From Allohoeflea poritis (GTDB lineage Bacteria; Pseudomonadota; Alphaproteobacteria; Rhizobiales; Rhizobiaceae), in assembly GCF_027889715.1 (NCBI RefSeq), contig NZ_JAPJZH010000017.1:1-64000 (forward strand): 64,000 nucleotides of DNA. Direction: 5' to 3'. Shown one piece after another: positions 42,973 through 51,432 of the stretch (position 1 is its first letter; each line of letters opens with the position of its first letter). The translations under genes were made by a program, and so were the position numbers. The notes beneath the pieces were generated by a model. It saw nothing but the letters and a program-made list of their open reading frames with translations, was not told the origin of the DNA and ran no database searches.

Positions 42973-44193
42973 ATGGCCCGCGCGATCATTCTCGTACTCG
43001 ATTCCTTCGGCGTAGGCGGCGCACCGGACGCCGACCGGTTCGGCGACGCCGGGTCGGACACGCTGGGGCATATTGCAGAGCAGTGCGCCATCGGCTTGGG
43101 CGACCGGCAGGGACTGCGGCAGGGACCGCTCTTGCTGCCGAACCTGACTTCGCTGGGTCTTGTCCAGGCGGCCCGGCTGGCAACCGGTCGCGTCCCGGCG
43201 GAGATGGACGATTCCGTTCGCCCGATCGGCCGCTATGCCTGCGCCAACGAAGTCTCGCTCGGCAAGGACACCCCGTCCGGACATTGGGAGATCGCCGGCG
43301 TGCCGGTGCGTTTCGAATGGGGCTATTTTCCCGAAGGCGAGGAGACGTTTCCGACCGACCTGCTGGAGAAGATCTACGAAATCGCCGAGCTTCCAGGCAG
43401 CCTGGCAAATTGCCATGCATCGGGCACCGACGTGATCAACGCGCTTGGCGAAGACCATATCCGTTCGGGTAAACCCATATTCTACACCTCCGCCGACAGT
43501 GTCTTCCAGATCGCCGCCCATGAGCACCATTTCGGTCTCGAGCGGCTCTTCAGACTGTGCGAAGCCGTTCGCAAGCTTGTCGATCCACTGAATATCGGGC
43601 GCGTGATCGCGCGACCCTTCATCGGCGAATCGCCAGATGATTTCCATCGCACGGGAAACCGGCGCGACTATTCCGTTCCGCCGCCGGAGCCGACGCTGCT
43701 GGACCGCGCGCGCGACGCCGGCCGCCTGGTCATCGCCGTCGGAAAGATCAGCGACATCTTCGCCCATCAGGGAATCAGCGAAATGCGCAAGGCCGAGGGC
43801 AACGATGCGCTGTTCAACACGACGCTGGCGGCAATGGACGATGCCGATGACGGTGACATCGTTTTTACCAATTTCGTCGACTTCGACATGCTCTACGGAC
43901 ACCGCCGGGATGTTCCCGGATATGCGGCGGCCCTGGAGCGGTTCGATGCCCGCCTGCCGGAAATCGCCCGCAAGCTGAGGCGCAACGACCTCGTCATCAT
44001 CACGGCGGACCACGGTTGCGATCCGACCTGGCGCGGCAATGATCACACCCGCGAACGGGTGCCGATCCTTTGCTTCGGATCGGCCGTGACGGCCGGTTCC
44101 GCCGGCATAAGGGAGACCTTCGCCGATATCGCGGAAAGCGTCGCGGCCCATCTCGGTCTGGCGCCCGGCCGGCACGGAAGGAGCTTCATTTGA
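42973..44193 (+). CDS. deoB: Phosphopentomutase
   Basis: This 406-residue cytosolic enzyme interconverts ribose (or deoxyribose) 1-phosphate and 5-phosphate, linking nucleoside phosphorolysis to central carbon metabolism. It is an alkaline-phosphatase-fold mutase. The N-terminal metal and nucleophile region is [28 protein letters not shown] follows, and the C-terminal metal ligands are in [18 protein letters not shown]. The length is standard. It starts a deoB-add-upp group; the adenosine deaminase start overlaps its stop codon. Confidence 0.96.
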   Translation: MARAIILVLDSFGVGGAPDADRFGDAGSDTLGHIAEQCAIGLGDRQGLRQGPLLLPNLTSLGLVQAARLATGRVPAEMDDSVRPIGRYACANEVSLGKDTPSGHWEIAGVPVRFEWGYFPEGEETFPTDLLEKIYEIAELPGSLANCHASGTDVINALGEDHIRSGKPIFYTSADSVFQIAAHEHHFGLERLFRLCEAVRKLVDPLNIGRVIARPFIGESPDDFHRTGNRRDYSVPPPEPTLLDRARDAGRLVIAVGKISDIFAHQGISEMRKAEGNDALFNTTLAAMDDADDGDIVFTNFVDFDMLYGHRRDVPGYAAALERFDARLPEIARKLRRNDLVIITADHGCDPTWRGNDHTRERVPILCFGSAVTAGSAGIRETFADIAESVAAHLGLAPGRHGRSFI

Positions 44194-45158
44194 CCCGCCA
44201 CATACCCAAGGCTGAAATTCACTGCCATATCGAAGGCGCCGCGCCGACGGCGCTGGTGCGCAGCCAGGCGCAAAAATACGGCGTCGACATGGACCATCTG
44301 ATCGATGGCGACCGGTATGTCTGGAAGGATTTCACCAGTTTTCTCTCCGCATACGATGCGGCAGCGGCCCTGTTTCGCACGGAGGAGGACTACGCGCTTC
44401 TGGCGCAGAGCTATCTGACCTCGATCGCCGAAGAGGGTGCAATTTACAGCGAAGTCTTCATTTCACCCGATCATGCACGCCGCGCGGGCCTCGATCCGCA
44501 AGCCTATGTCGACGGTCTTGGCGAAGGCATGCGGCGCGCCCGCGCTTCGCACGGGATAGAAGGGCGACTGATCATCACCTGCGTGCGCCATTTCGACGCC
44601 GATGCGGCAATCGATGTCGCACGGTTCGCGGCCTCGCGGCCGCATCCGCTTGTCACCGGCTTCGGGATGGGCGGCGATGAACGGATGGGGTCCCACGCCG
44701 ATTTCGCACGGGCCTTCGACATTGCCCGTGACGCCGGTCTCGGTATCACCACCCATGCCGGAGAAGTGGCCGGTCCCGACAGCGTCCGCGATGCCTTGCA
44801 GCACGTGCGTCCGACCCGCCTCGGCCATGGCGTGCGTGCGATCGAGGACCCGTCCCTCGTCGAACACCTTGCCGAAGAAGGCATCGTTCTCGAAATCTGT
44901 CCGGGATCGAACGTCTCCCTCTCACTCTTTGCCGGCTTCGAAGATCACCCCTTCCCGGCTTTGCGGGAAGCCGGCATTCGCGTGACGCTCAACTCGGACG
45001 ATCCGCCCTTCTTCGCCACCAGCCTCGGCCGGGAATACGCCCTTGCCCAGAACGCATTCGGCCTTTCCGACGACGATCTCGTCGCCACGACGAGAACGGC
45101 GCTGGAAGCGGCTTTCGTCGATGAGGAAACGCGCGCCGCATTGCTCGCAAAACTGTGA
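44190..45158 (+). CDS. add: Adenosine deaminase
   Basis: This 322-residue enzyme hydrolyses adenosine or deoxyadenosine to inosine forms. Zinc and substrate residues are in [11 protein letters not shown] (two His), HAGEVAGP (catalytic Glu), [19 protein letters not shown] and LNSDDPPFF (catalytic Asp). I chose TTG at 44190 because AAGGAG lies six bases upstream and the conserved N-terminus starts there; a longer reading runs into deoB. TTG overlaps the deoB stop as TTGA, implying coupled translation. The upp gene follows by 97 bp. Confidence 0.94.
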   Translation: MTRHIPKAEIHCHIEGAAPTALVRSQAQKYGVDMDHLIDGDRYVWKDFTSFLSAYDAAAALFRTEEDYALLAQSYLTSIAEEGAIYSEVFISPDHARRAGLDPQAYVDGLGEGMRRARASHGIEGRLIITCVRHFDADAAIDVARFAASRPHPLVTGFGMGGDERMGSHADFARAFDIARDAGLGITTHAGEVAGPDSVRDALQHVRPTRLGHGVRAIEDPSLVEHLAEEGIVLEICPGSNVSLSLFAGFEDHPFPALREAGIRVTLNSDDPPFFATSLGREYALAQNAFGLSDDDLVATTRTALEAAFVDEETRAALLAKL

Positions 45159-45255
45159 CAAACCGACGGTCACGGGATATTTGGGCGCCGACGCACCTTG
45201 CCGCCGCATCGCCGGAAATGCAGAATGCGGCTCAGGAAACAAAAGGATAAGAAAC

Positions 45256-45885
45256 ATGGGCGGCGTCACCGTCATCGACCATCCGCTGGTTCAGCACAAG
45301 CTTACCATCATGCGCAAGAAGGATACGTCGACCGCCGGGTTCCGGCGCCTCCTGCGCGAAATCTCGACGCTGCTGTGTTACGAGGTCACGCGTGAGCTGG
45401 CGCTGACGCATGAGGATATCGAAACGCCGCTGGCGCAGATGGACGCACCGGTTCTTGCCGGCAAGAAACTGGTCTTCGCCTCGATCCTGCGGGCCGGAAA
45501 CGGTCTTCTTGAGGGCATGCTCGACCTCGTCCCCTCGGCGCGGGTGGCCCATATCGGCCTTTACCGGGACCACGAGACCCTGCAAGCGGTGGAGTATTAT
45601 TTCAAGGCGCCAGAGGACATCAGCGACCGGCTCGTTATCGTCGTCGACCCCATGCTGGCGACCGCGAATTCATCGATCGCGGCGGTCGAGAAGCTGAAGG
45701 AACGCGGCGCGCATAATATCCGCTTCCTGTGCCTGCTGGCAGCGCCGGAGGGTGTCGAAGCCTTCTGCAAGGCGCATCCGGACGTGCCAGTCTTCACGGC
45801 CTCCATCGACAGCCATCTGAACGAGAAGGGTTATATCGTTCCCGGTCTCGGCGATGCCGGCGACCGGATGTATGGAACGAAGTAA
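45256..45885 (+). CDS. upp: Uracil phosphoribosyltransferase
   Basis: This 209-residue enzyme makes UMP from uracil and PRPP. Family marks are [18 protein letters not shown] at the N-terminus, [17 protein letters not shown] near residue 78, the PRPP-binding [19 protein letters not shown] near residue 130, and the C-terminal [12 protein letters not shown]. The ATG at 45256 gives the standard length. It completes the plus-strand salvage group. A small GC hairpin follows directly after the stop codon. Confidence 0.96.
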   Translation: MGGVTVIDHPLVQHKLTIMRKKDTSTAGFRRLLREISTLLCYEVTRELALTHEDIETPLAQMDAPVLAGKKLVFASILRAGNGLLEGMLDLVPSARVAHIGLYRDHETLQAVEYYFKAPEDISDRLVIVVDPMLATANSSIAAVEKLKERGAHNIRFLCLLAAPEGVEAFCKAHPDVPVFTASIDSHLNEKGYIVPGLGDAGDRMYGTK

Positions 45886-45899
45886 GCCCCGTTCGGGGC
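45886..45899 (+). terminator. Short hairpin after upp
   Basis: GCCCC / GGGGC arms with a four-base loop begin at the base after the upp stop codon. There is no T-run, so termination activity is doubtful. Confidence 0.35.
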
Positions 45900-45934
45900 C
45901 TATTGGCCGCATCAGCGCAATCTGCCCGCAAAAG

Positions 45935-45949
45935 TTAACGCTTCCCTAA
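45935..45949. promoter_or_regulatory. Imperfect CtrA-like site
   Basis: TTAACGCTTCCCTAA matches TTAA-N7-TTAA except for one base in the second half. It lies 98 bp before the aspartic protease gene. A single imperfect match could be chance. Confidence 0.3.
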
Positions 45950-46046
45950 CCAGTGGCGCACACACTGTGCGCATGCAGGACCCGGATTACAGTCCGTTAG
46001 GAATCTCCTGCTGTACTGCGTGCAAACAGGCACAAGGGCGCTTATC

Positions 46047-46577
46047 ATGATGCGGATTTTTCTGCTGGCGGGCATCGTTTCCGGGGTCGCGATCGCGGTC
46101 CCGAAGATTGTCGATGGCCAGCTGACCCTGCCGAGCCCGCAAAAGCAGGAGACCGCTACGGTCACCGAAGCAGCGGCAATGGAGCCCGAGGCCGCCTATG
46201 TCGGCGGCAGGGACGTCGTTCTCACCGCCGATTCACGCGGCCATTTCCATGGCGATTTCCGGATCAATGGAAGAAGCGTGGCGGGCCTGATCGATACCGG
46301 GGCGACAGCCATTGCGATCAACCGCTCGACGGCTCGAAAGGTGGGCGTTTTCGTCAGCCCCGCCATGTTCAAATATCGCGTGATGACAGCCAATGGCGCC
46401 GTCAAGGCCGCCCGGGTCGAACTGGGATCGGTAGAACTCAAATCCATCCGCATCCGCAATGTGGAAGCCTATGTGCTCGATGACGATTCGCTTGCCGGCA
46501 CCCTGATCGGCATGAGCTTCCTGAACCGGCTGTCATCCTATAGGGCGCGCGACGGGAAGCTGGTTCTCACGCGCTAA
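46047..46577 (+). CDS. Clan AA retropepsin-like aspartic protease (TIGR02281 type)
   Basis: This 176-residue protein has an N-terminal membrane helix (MRIFLLAGIVSGVAIAV), a variable linker and a retropepsin-like domain (residues about 60-176). The catalytic triplet is D83-T-G-A in GLIDTGATAIAI, and the second half keeps VELGSVELKSIRIRNVEAYV and GTLIGMSFLNRL. This is the single-domain, probably dimeric family common in alphaproteobacteria; its substrates are unknown. ATG at 46047 or 46050 is likely. An imperfect CtrA-like site lies about 100 bp upstream. Confidence 0.85.
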   Translation: MMRIFLLAGIVSGVAIAVPKIVDGQLTLPSPQKQETATVTEAAAMEPEAAYVGGRDVVLTADSRGHFHGDFRINGRSVAGLIDTGATAIAINRSTARKVGVFVSPAMFKYRVMTANGAVKAARVELGSVELKSIRIRNVEAYVLDDDSLAGTLIGMSFLNRLSSYRARDGKLVLTR

Positions 46578-46608
46578 AGCAAATGGCGCCATATTGCCGC
46601 CCGTTGCT

Positions 46609-47928
46609 CTAACCTTCAATCTTCGACAGGATCACGTCCGCCGCCGAAGGCCGGTCGTCCGACAGCCGATAGCATTTGACGACATTCCGCGCAGCGCGTT
46701 CCGCCGCCTCGTCGCTGGCCGCGTGCACGCGGGCTATGCGGTCGCCCGGCTGCAGCGCGGTGCCGTGTGCAACAAGATCGGTGAGGCCGACGGACGGGTC
46801 GACATCGTCCTGCGGCCGGGTGCGGCCGCCGCCAAGCGCGACAACCGCAAGTCCGATGCCGCGCGCATCGATGGCGCTTACGTGACCTGCCCGATCGATG
46901 GTTACATCGCGCACGACCGGCGCCGGCGGAAGATGGTGCTCGTAACGCGCCATGAAATCGGCCGGGCCGCCGAGCGCGCCCACCATGGCGGCAAATTTCT
47001 CCGCCGCCCTGCCCGAATAGAGCGCCTCCCGCGCCGATTGCGCCGCCGCCTCCAGGCTGTCCGAAAGACCGGCGTCAAAGATCATCTGTCTGGCAAGTTC
47101 GACCGTCACTTCCTCAAGCCGGGCGTCCCGGTGGACGCCGGTCAGGAATTCGACGGCATTGCGCACTTCAACGGCATTGCCGGCGGCGCTGGCGAGCGGC
47201 TCGTTCATGTCGGTGATGATCGCCGATGTGGCAAGGCCCGCGCCGGTCGCCACCGAAACCAGGCTCCTTGCCAGTTCCGTCGCCGCCTCGGGATCCGACA
47301 TGAAGGCGCCGTTGCCGGTCTTGACGTCGAGCACAAGGGCCTGCAGGCCGGCGGCCAGCTTTTTCGACAGGATGGAGGCGGTGATCAACGGCACCGATTC
47401 AACTGTCGCGGTGACATCGCGAATACCGTAGAAGCGCTTGTCGGCCGGAGCCAGGCTGCCGGTCTGGCCGATAATGGCGCAGCCGACATTCGCAACCGTT
47501 TCGCGGAACAGTGCGTTTGACGGCACCACCTGGTAGCCGGGTATCGACTCCATCTTGTCGAGCGTGCCGCCGGTGTGGCCGAGGCCGCGTCCCGAGATCA
47601 TCGGCACAGCCGCGCCACAGGCCGCCACGATCGGCGCCAGCATCAAGGAGACATTGTCCCCGACGCCGCCGGTCGAATGCTTGTCGGCGACCGGCCGGTC
47701 CAACTCGGGCCAAGCCAGGACATCGCCCGAATCGCGCATCGCGAGGGTCAGCGCCACGGCTTCTTCTCGGGTCATGCCGTTGAAAAACACCGCCATGGCC
47801 AGTGCAGCGATCTGTCCTTCGGAGACCGAATGATCGGTGATCCCGCGGACGAATTCGGCGATCTCGCCCTGCCCGAGTTCCTGGCCGTCGCGCTTACGAC
47901 GGATGAGTTCCTGCGGTAAAAAGCTCAT
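46609..47928 (-). CDS. deoA: Thymidine phosphorylase
   Basis: This 439-residue enzyme splits thymidine or deoxyuridine with phosphate into base and deoxyribose 1-phosphate. The conserved phosphate and thymidine-binding segment [16 protein letters not shown] is near residue 85, followed by [19 protein letters not shown] near residue 115 and [12 protein letters not shown] near residue 195. The length is that of the DeoA family. It is downstream of punA (28 bp gap) on the minus strand and convergent with the aspartic protease gene. Confidence 0.96.
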   Translation of the reverse strand: MSFLPQELIRRKRDGQELGQGEIAEFVRGITDHSVSEGQIAALAMAVFFNGMTREEAVALTLAMRDSGDVLAWPELDRPVADKHSTGGVGDNVSLMLAPIVAACGAAVPMISGRGLGHTGGTLDKMESIPGYQVVPSNALFRETVANVGCAIIGQTGSLAPADKRFYGIRDVTATVESVPLITASILSKKLAAGLQALVLDVKTGNGAFMSDPEAATELARSLVSVATGAGLATSAIITDMNEPLASAAGNAVEVRNAVEFLTGVHRDARLEEVTVELARQMIFDAGLSDSLEAAAQSAREALYSGRAAEKFAAMVGALGGPADFMARYEHHLPPAPVVRDVTIDRAGHVSAIDARGIGLAVVALGGGRTRPQDDVDPSVGLTDLVAHGTALQPGDRIARVHAASDEAAERAARNVVKCYRLSDDRPSAADVILSKIEG

Positions 47929-47956
47929 TTTCGCGTCTCCGTCGTGCGGGCGACGA

Positions 47957-48748
47957 TCAGCGCGCCAGCATCGTCTTCAGGATTGCGGCCAGGCGTTGCC
48001 CGCCGAGCGGCGCCATTTCCTTGGTCTCGTCATGCGATATCTCCGTGCCGCTCATGCCCGCCGCGAGATTGGTGATCACGGACGCGGCAGCAACGCGCAG
48101 GCCAAGGAAGCGCGCCAGGATCACCTCGGGAACGGTCGACATGCCGACCGCATCGGCGCCAATGGTGCGCGCCATCCTGATTTCGGCCGGCGTTTCGAAG
48201 CTTGGTCCCGAAAACCACATATAGACACCCTGGTGCAGGTCGACATCCACAGCGGCGGCCGCCTCGCGCATTTCGCCGGCCATCTCCGCGTCATAGGCAT
48301 TGGTAAGACCGACAAAGCGCCGGTCACTCGGCTCACCGAAGAGCGGGTTTGAACCGGAAAAATTGATGTGATCGGTGATCTGCATGACCGAGCCCGGCGG
48401 CATGTCCTCGCGCAGCGAACCGGCCGCATTGGTCAGGATCAGCCGCTTGACGCCAAGGCCGTGCAATGTCTCCAGCGGGGCGCGCATGACCGAGGCGTCG
48501 CCCTTCTCGTAGTAATGCGCGCGGCCGGACAGCATGATGACCGGCGTTGTGCCCAGATGACCGGCGACGACCTCTGCCGCATGGCCGGAAACGCCGCTGT
48601 GCGGGAAGCCTTCAAGGTCCGAATAGGGCACCCTGACGGGATCAGCCACAGCGTCGGCCAGGGATCCGAGGCCGGAGCCGAGCACGATCGCGGTTTCGGG
48701 CATCAGGCCGTTCAACTGCTTGACCAGAATGGAAAGGGCACTGTTCAT
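47957..48748 (-). CDS. punA: Purine-nucleoside phosphorylase (trimeric type)
   Basis: This 263-residue enzyme phosphorolyses inosine and guanosine-type nucleosides. It is the trimeric PNP type (PunA), not DeoD. Marks are the phosphate loop [13 protein letters not shown] near residue 22, [24 protein letters not shown] with the conserved His, and [10 protein letters not shown] near residue 110. The [18 protein letters not shown] segment contacts the purine. Its start overlaps the cdd stop by four bases (ATGA), so it is coupled to cytidine deaminase. Confidence 0.94.
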   Translation of the reverse strand: MNSALSILVKQLNGLMPETAIVLGSGLGSLADAVADPVRVPYSDLEGFPHSGVSGHAAEVVAGHLGTTPVIMLSGRAHYYEKGDASVMRAPLETLHGLGVKRLILTNAAGSLREDMPPGSVMQITDHINFSGSNPLFGEPSDRRFVGLTNAYDAEMAGEMREAAAAVDVDLHQGVYMWFSGPSFETPAEIRMARTIGADAVGMSTVPEVILARFLGLRVAAASVITNLAAGMSGTEISHDETKEMAPLGGQRLAAILKTMLAR

Positions 48749-49137
48749 TTCAAAGCATCCGCGTCGAAAGCGTAGGGGAGCAATTCACCAAGCGTCACCG
48801 TCTTGACGATGCCGTTCTGGTCGCACAAATGGATCTTCGTCTCTGGGCCGGCAAACTCGGCCAGACGCTGACGGCAGCCGCCACAGGGCGTGCAGGCGGC
48901 CATTTTCTCGGCGATGACGGCAACCTCCCTGATCTCGAGCCCGCCGGCCATGACCATGTGGCCGATAGCCGTCGTCTCGGCGCACCAGCCTTCCGGATAG
49001 GACGCGACTTCGATATTGGCGCCGGTATAGATTTTCCCGTCATCGGCCCGCAGGGCGGCGCCGACCGGAAACTCGGAATAGGGCGCGTGGCAGCGGCGCA
49101 TTGCATCGCGGGCCGCAATGAACAGATCTTCAGACAT
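48745..49137 (-). CDS. cdd: Cytidine deaminase
   Basis: This 130-residue zinc enzyme converts cytidine or deoxycytidine to uridine forms. The catalytic motif is CAET (C52, E54) and the second zinc pair is in CTPCGGCRQRL. The PYSEFPVGAAL segment and YTGANIEVASYPEG give substrate contacts. The residue after the catalytic Glu is Thr where the tetrameric B. subtilis type has Arg, a possible active-site difference. It is first of the cdd-punA-deoA unit. The region upstream is filled by palindromic repeats. Confidence 0.94.
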   Translation of the reverse strand: MSEDLFIAARDAMRRCHAPYSEFPVGAALRADDGKIYTGANIEVASYPEGWCAETTAIGHMVMAGGLEIREVAVIAEKMAACTPCGGCRQRLAEFAGPETKIHLCDQNGIVKTVTLGELLPYAFDADALK

Positions 49138-49165
49138 GCGAGCGCTCCAAATCTACCAGCGTGGA

Positions 49166-49220
49166 GGATTTGAAGTTCCTCTCATCGATTGCAGCGCTCT
49201 CAGCAAGGAACTTCAAATCC
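49166..49220. repeat. Palindromic repeat element, unit 1
   Basis: Exact 15-base arms (GGATTTGAAGTTCCT and AGGAACTTCAAATCC) flank a 25-base loop. The unit lies between the cdd start and the permease gene. The core TGAAGTTC / GAACTTCA is shared with the next unit, so both belong to one element family. Confidence 0.75.
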
Positions 49221-49249
49221 GTAAACCACACTAGATTCATAATGTTGCC

Positions 49250-49321
49250 AGTGTCCTGATTGAATCTGAAGTTCGTGCAGAGGATGCAGCCTGATGTGAC
49301 GAACTTCAGGTTCAGGACACT
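49250..49321. repeat. Palindromic repeat element, unit 2, reaching into a stop codon
   Basis: The left arm at 49250-49276 (AGTGTCCTGA, four extra bases, then ATCTGAAGTTCGT) pairs with the right arm at 49299-49321 (ACGAACTTCAGG, then TTCAGGACACT), with one mismatch and a four-base bulge. The loop is 22 bases. The right end runs into CTAG, which supplies the stop codon of the permease gene. It looks like a rhizobial intergenic palindromic element or MITE remnant. Confidence 0.7.
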
Positions 49322-50291
49322 AGCGTTCCTTCACATAGGGCTTGCCGCCGGCCTTTGGCGGGATCGCCTTGCCGATGAAGCCGGCCAGAAGAATGACCGT
49401 CAGCACATAGGGAAGCGCCTGCATGAACTGGACCGGAACCTCGCCCACCACGGGCAGCTGCTGGCCCTGCAGGAGGATCGCCAGCGCATCGAGGAAACCG
49501 AACAGCAGGCAGGCAAGCATCACATTGACCGGCTTCCACTTGGCGAAGATCAGCGCCGCAAGCGCGATAAAGCCCTTGCCCGCCGTCATGCCCTTGACGA
49601 AGCCGGCGGCGACCGCCATCGACAGATAGGCGCCTGCGAAGCCGCACAATATGCCGCAGCAAAGCACGCCGAGATAGCGCATCTTCGTCACGGAAATGCC
49701 CGCCGTGTCGACCGCGCCAGGGTTTTCGCCGACCGCCCGCAGCCGCAGCCCGAAACGGGTGCGATAAAGAACCCACCAGGTGATCGGCACCATGGCAAAG
49801 GCAAAATAGGTCAGAAGGAAGTGGCCAGAAATCAGGTTGGCGTAAATCGGGCCCAGCACCGGTACATCGGCCAGCGTTTCGGCAAAAGGCAGGGTGATCG
49901 CCTGAAAACGGCTGTCCTCATTGAGCTGCGGGGTTCGCCCGCCCTGCCTGAACCAGGCTTGGCCGAGGATCACCGTGGAGCCGAGCGCAATGAAGTTGAT
50001 CGCAACGCCCGACACGATCTGGTTGCCGCGCTGGGTTATCGAGGCGAAGGCATGCACCATGGCAAGCGCGACGGAAACGACAATCGCGGCGGTCAGGCCG
50101 ATGATGGCCGATCCGTAGACCGCCGCCGCGGCGCCGCCGGCAAAGGCCGCCGCCAGCATCTTGCCCTCAAGCCCGATATCGAAAATGCCGGAGCGCTCGG
50201 AATAGAGCCCGGCAAGGGCCGCTAGAATGAGCGGAACCGACAGGCGGATGGTGGCTTCGAGCGTGACCATTACAATCTGAAAATAATCCAT
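49320..50291 (-). CDS. Nucleoside-type ABC transporter permease, second subunit
   Basis: This 323-residue inner-membrane permease is in the BMP-type nucleoside importer family (YufQ/NupQ-like). The signature near the N-terminus, LAALAGLYSERSGIFDIGLEG, is diagnostic for this branch, and GENPGAVDTAGISVTKMRYLG is the cytoplasmic loop that contacts the ATPase. The ATG at 50291 follows GGGAGAG and sits four bases after the other permease ends. Its stop codon is contributed by the adjacent palindromic repeat, so the original C-terminus may have been changed by a few residues. Confidence 0.92.
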   Translation of the reverse strand: MDYFQIVMVTLEATIRLSVPLILAALAGLYSERSGIFDIGLEGKMLAAAFAGGAAAAVYGSAIIGLTAAIVVSVALAMVHAFASITQRGNQIVSGVAINFIALGSTVILGQAWFRQGGRTPQLNEDSRFQAITLPFAETLADVPVLGPIYANLISGHFLLTYFAFAMVPITWWVLYRTRFGLRLRAVGENPGAVDTAGISVTKMRYLGVLCCGILCGFAGAYLSMAVAAGFVKGMTAGKGFIALAALIFAKWKPVNVMLACLLFGFLDALAILLQGQQLPVVGEVPVQFMQALPYVLTVILLAGFIGKAIPPKAGGKPYVKER

Positions 50292-50295
50292 CGCC

Positions 50296-51432
50296 CTACT
50301 CTCCCGCCGCCGTCGCTTCGGACTGTTTTCCCGCACCGCCGAGCGTGGCGAAGAATGTCGTGATCGCCGGCCTGAACATGTGTTCGAGCGCGCCGGCGAA
50401 GAGGATCACGAGACCCTGGATGATGGTGATCATATCACGCGAGATCTGCGGCATCTCGAAGGCGATTTCGGCGCCGCCCTGATAGAGCATTCCGAACAGG
50501 ATCGCCGCCGGAATGATGCCGACCGGATGGGACCGGCCCATCAACGCCACGGCGATGCCGACAAAACCGGCGCCTGTGACGAAGTCGAGCTGCAGGCGGT
50601 GCTGGTCGCCCATGATCGGGTTGAGCGCCATCATGCCTGCCAGCGCGCCGGAAATCAGCATGGTGATGATGATGATGCGGGCTTCCTTGATGCCGGCATA
50701 TCGGGCCGCTGTGGGGCTCGCTCCCATCGTCCTGATTTCGTAGCCAAGGCGCGTGCGCCAGATCAGCAGCCAGACCAGGAACGCCGCGACGAGCGCGAGG
50801 ATGAAGGAGAGGTTGAACGGCGCGCCGCCGATATCCAGCCCGAAGATCGACAGCAGCCAGTCAAGGCGCGGCAACTGGCCGCCTTCAAGAAAGGTGCGCG
50901 TCTGCGGCGCCATGGAACCGAGCGGCTTGACCACCTCGACGAGCATATAGACCATCAGGCTCGAAGCGATGAAGTTGAACATGATCGTCGTGATGACGAC
51001 ATGGCTGCCGCGCTTGGCCTGGAGATAGCCGGGGATGAACGCCCAGGCCGCGCCGAACATCGCCGCGGCAAGTACCGCGACGGGAAAAGTCAGGAACCAG
51101 GGGAAGATCCCGTCAAGCGCGAGACAGGCAAACGCAACGCCAAGGCCTCCGATATAGGCCTGGCCCTCGCCGCCGATGTTGAACAGACCGCAATGGAACG
51201 CGACGGCCACCGCCAGCCCGGTGAATATGAAATTCGTTGCGTAGTAGAGCGTGAAGCCCAGCCCCTCGCCATAGCCGAACGCGCCCTGCACCAGCAGCGT
51301 CGCGGCCTTGATCGGGCTCTCGCCGACGATCAGCACGACGAGGCCGGCGACCAGGAATGCGACAACGAGGTTGATCAGCGGGATCAGGCCGTATTCGACC
51401 CAAAGCGGCAGTTTTGCGTAGGGAACACTCAT
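50296..51432 (-). CDS. Nucleoside-type ABC transporter permease, first subunit
   Basis: This 378-residue permease pairs with the next gene (YufP/NupP-like). It has an N-terminal helix, an ATNFIFTGLAVAVAFHCGLFN segment in outline with GGEGQAYIGGLG following, and the ATPase-contact loop TMGASPTAARYAGIKEARIII. The start overlaps the ATPase stop codon by four bases, so all three transporter genes are translationally linked. The clustering with cdd, punA and deoA points to nucleosides as substrate. Confidence 0.93.
   Translation of the reverse strand: MSVPYAKLPLWVEYGLIPLINLVVAFLVAGLVVLIVGESPIKAATLLVQGAFGYGEGLGFTLYYATNFIFTGLAVAVAFHCGLFNIGGEGQAYIGGLGVAFACLALDGIFPWFLTFPVAVLAAAMFGAAWAFIPGYLQAKRGSHVVITTIMFNFIASSLMVYMLVEVVKPLGSMAPQTRTFLEGGQLPRLDWLLSIFGLDIGGAPFNLSFILALVAAFLVWLLIWRTRLGYEIRTMGASPTAARYAGIKEARIIIITMLISGALAGMMALNPIMGDQHRLQLDFVTGAGFVGIAVALMGRSHPVGIIPAAILFGMLYQGGAEIAFEMPQISRDMITIIQGLVILFAGALEHMFRPAITTFFATLGGAGKQSEATAAGE

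Noticed and set aside
49160-49325. A CRISPR-like array
   Set aside because: The two units are inverted repeats of different lengths, with no repeat-spacer periodicity and no cas genes.
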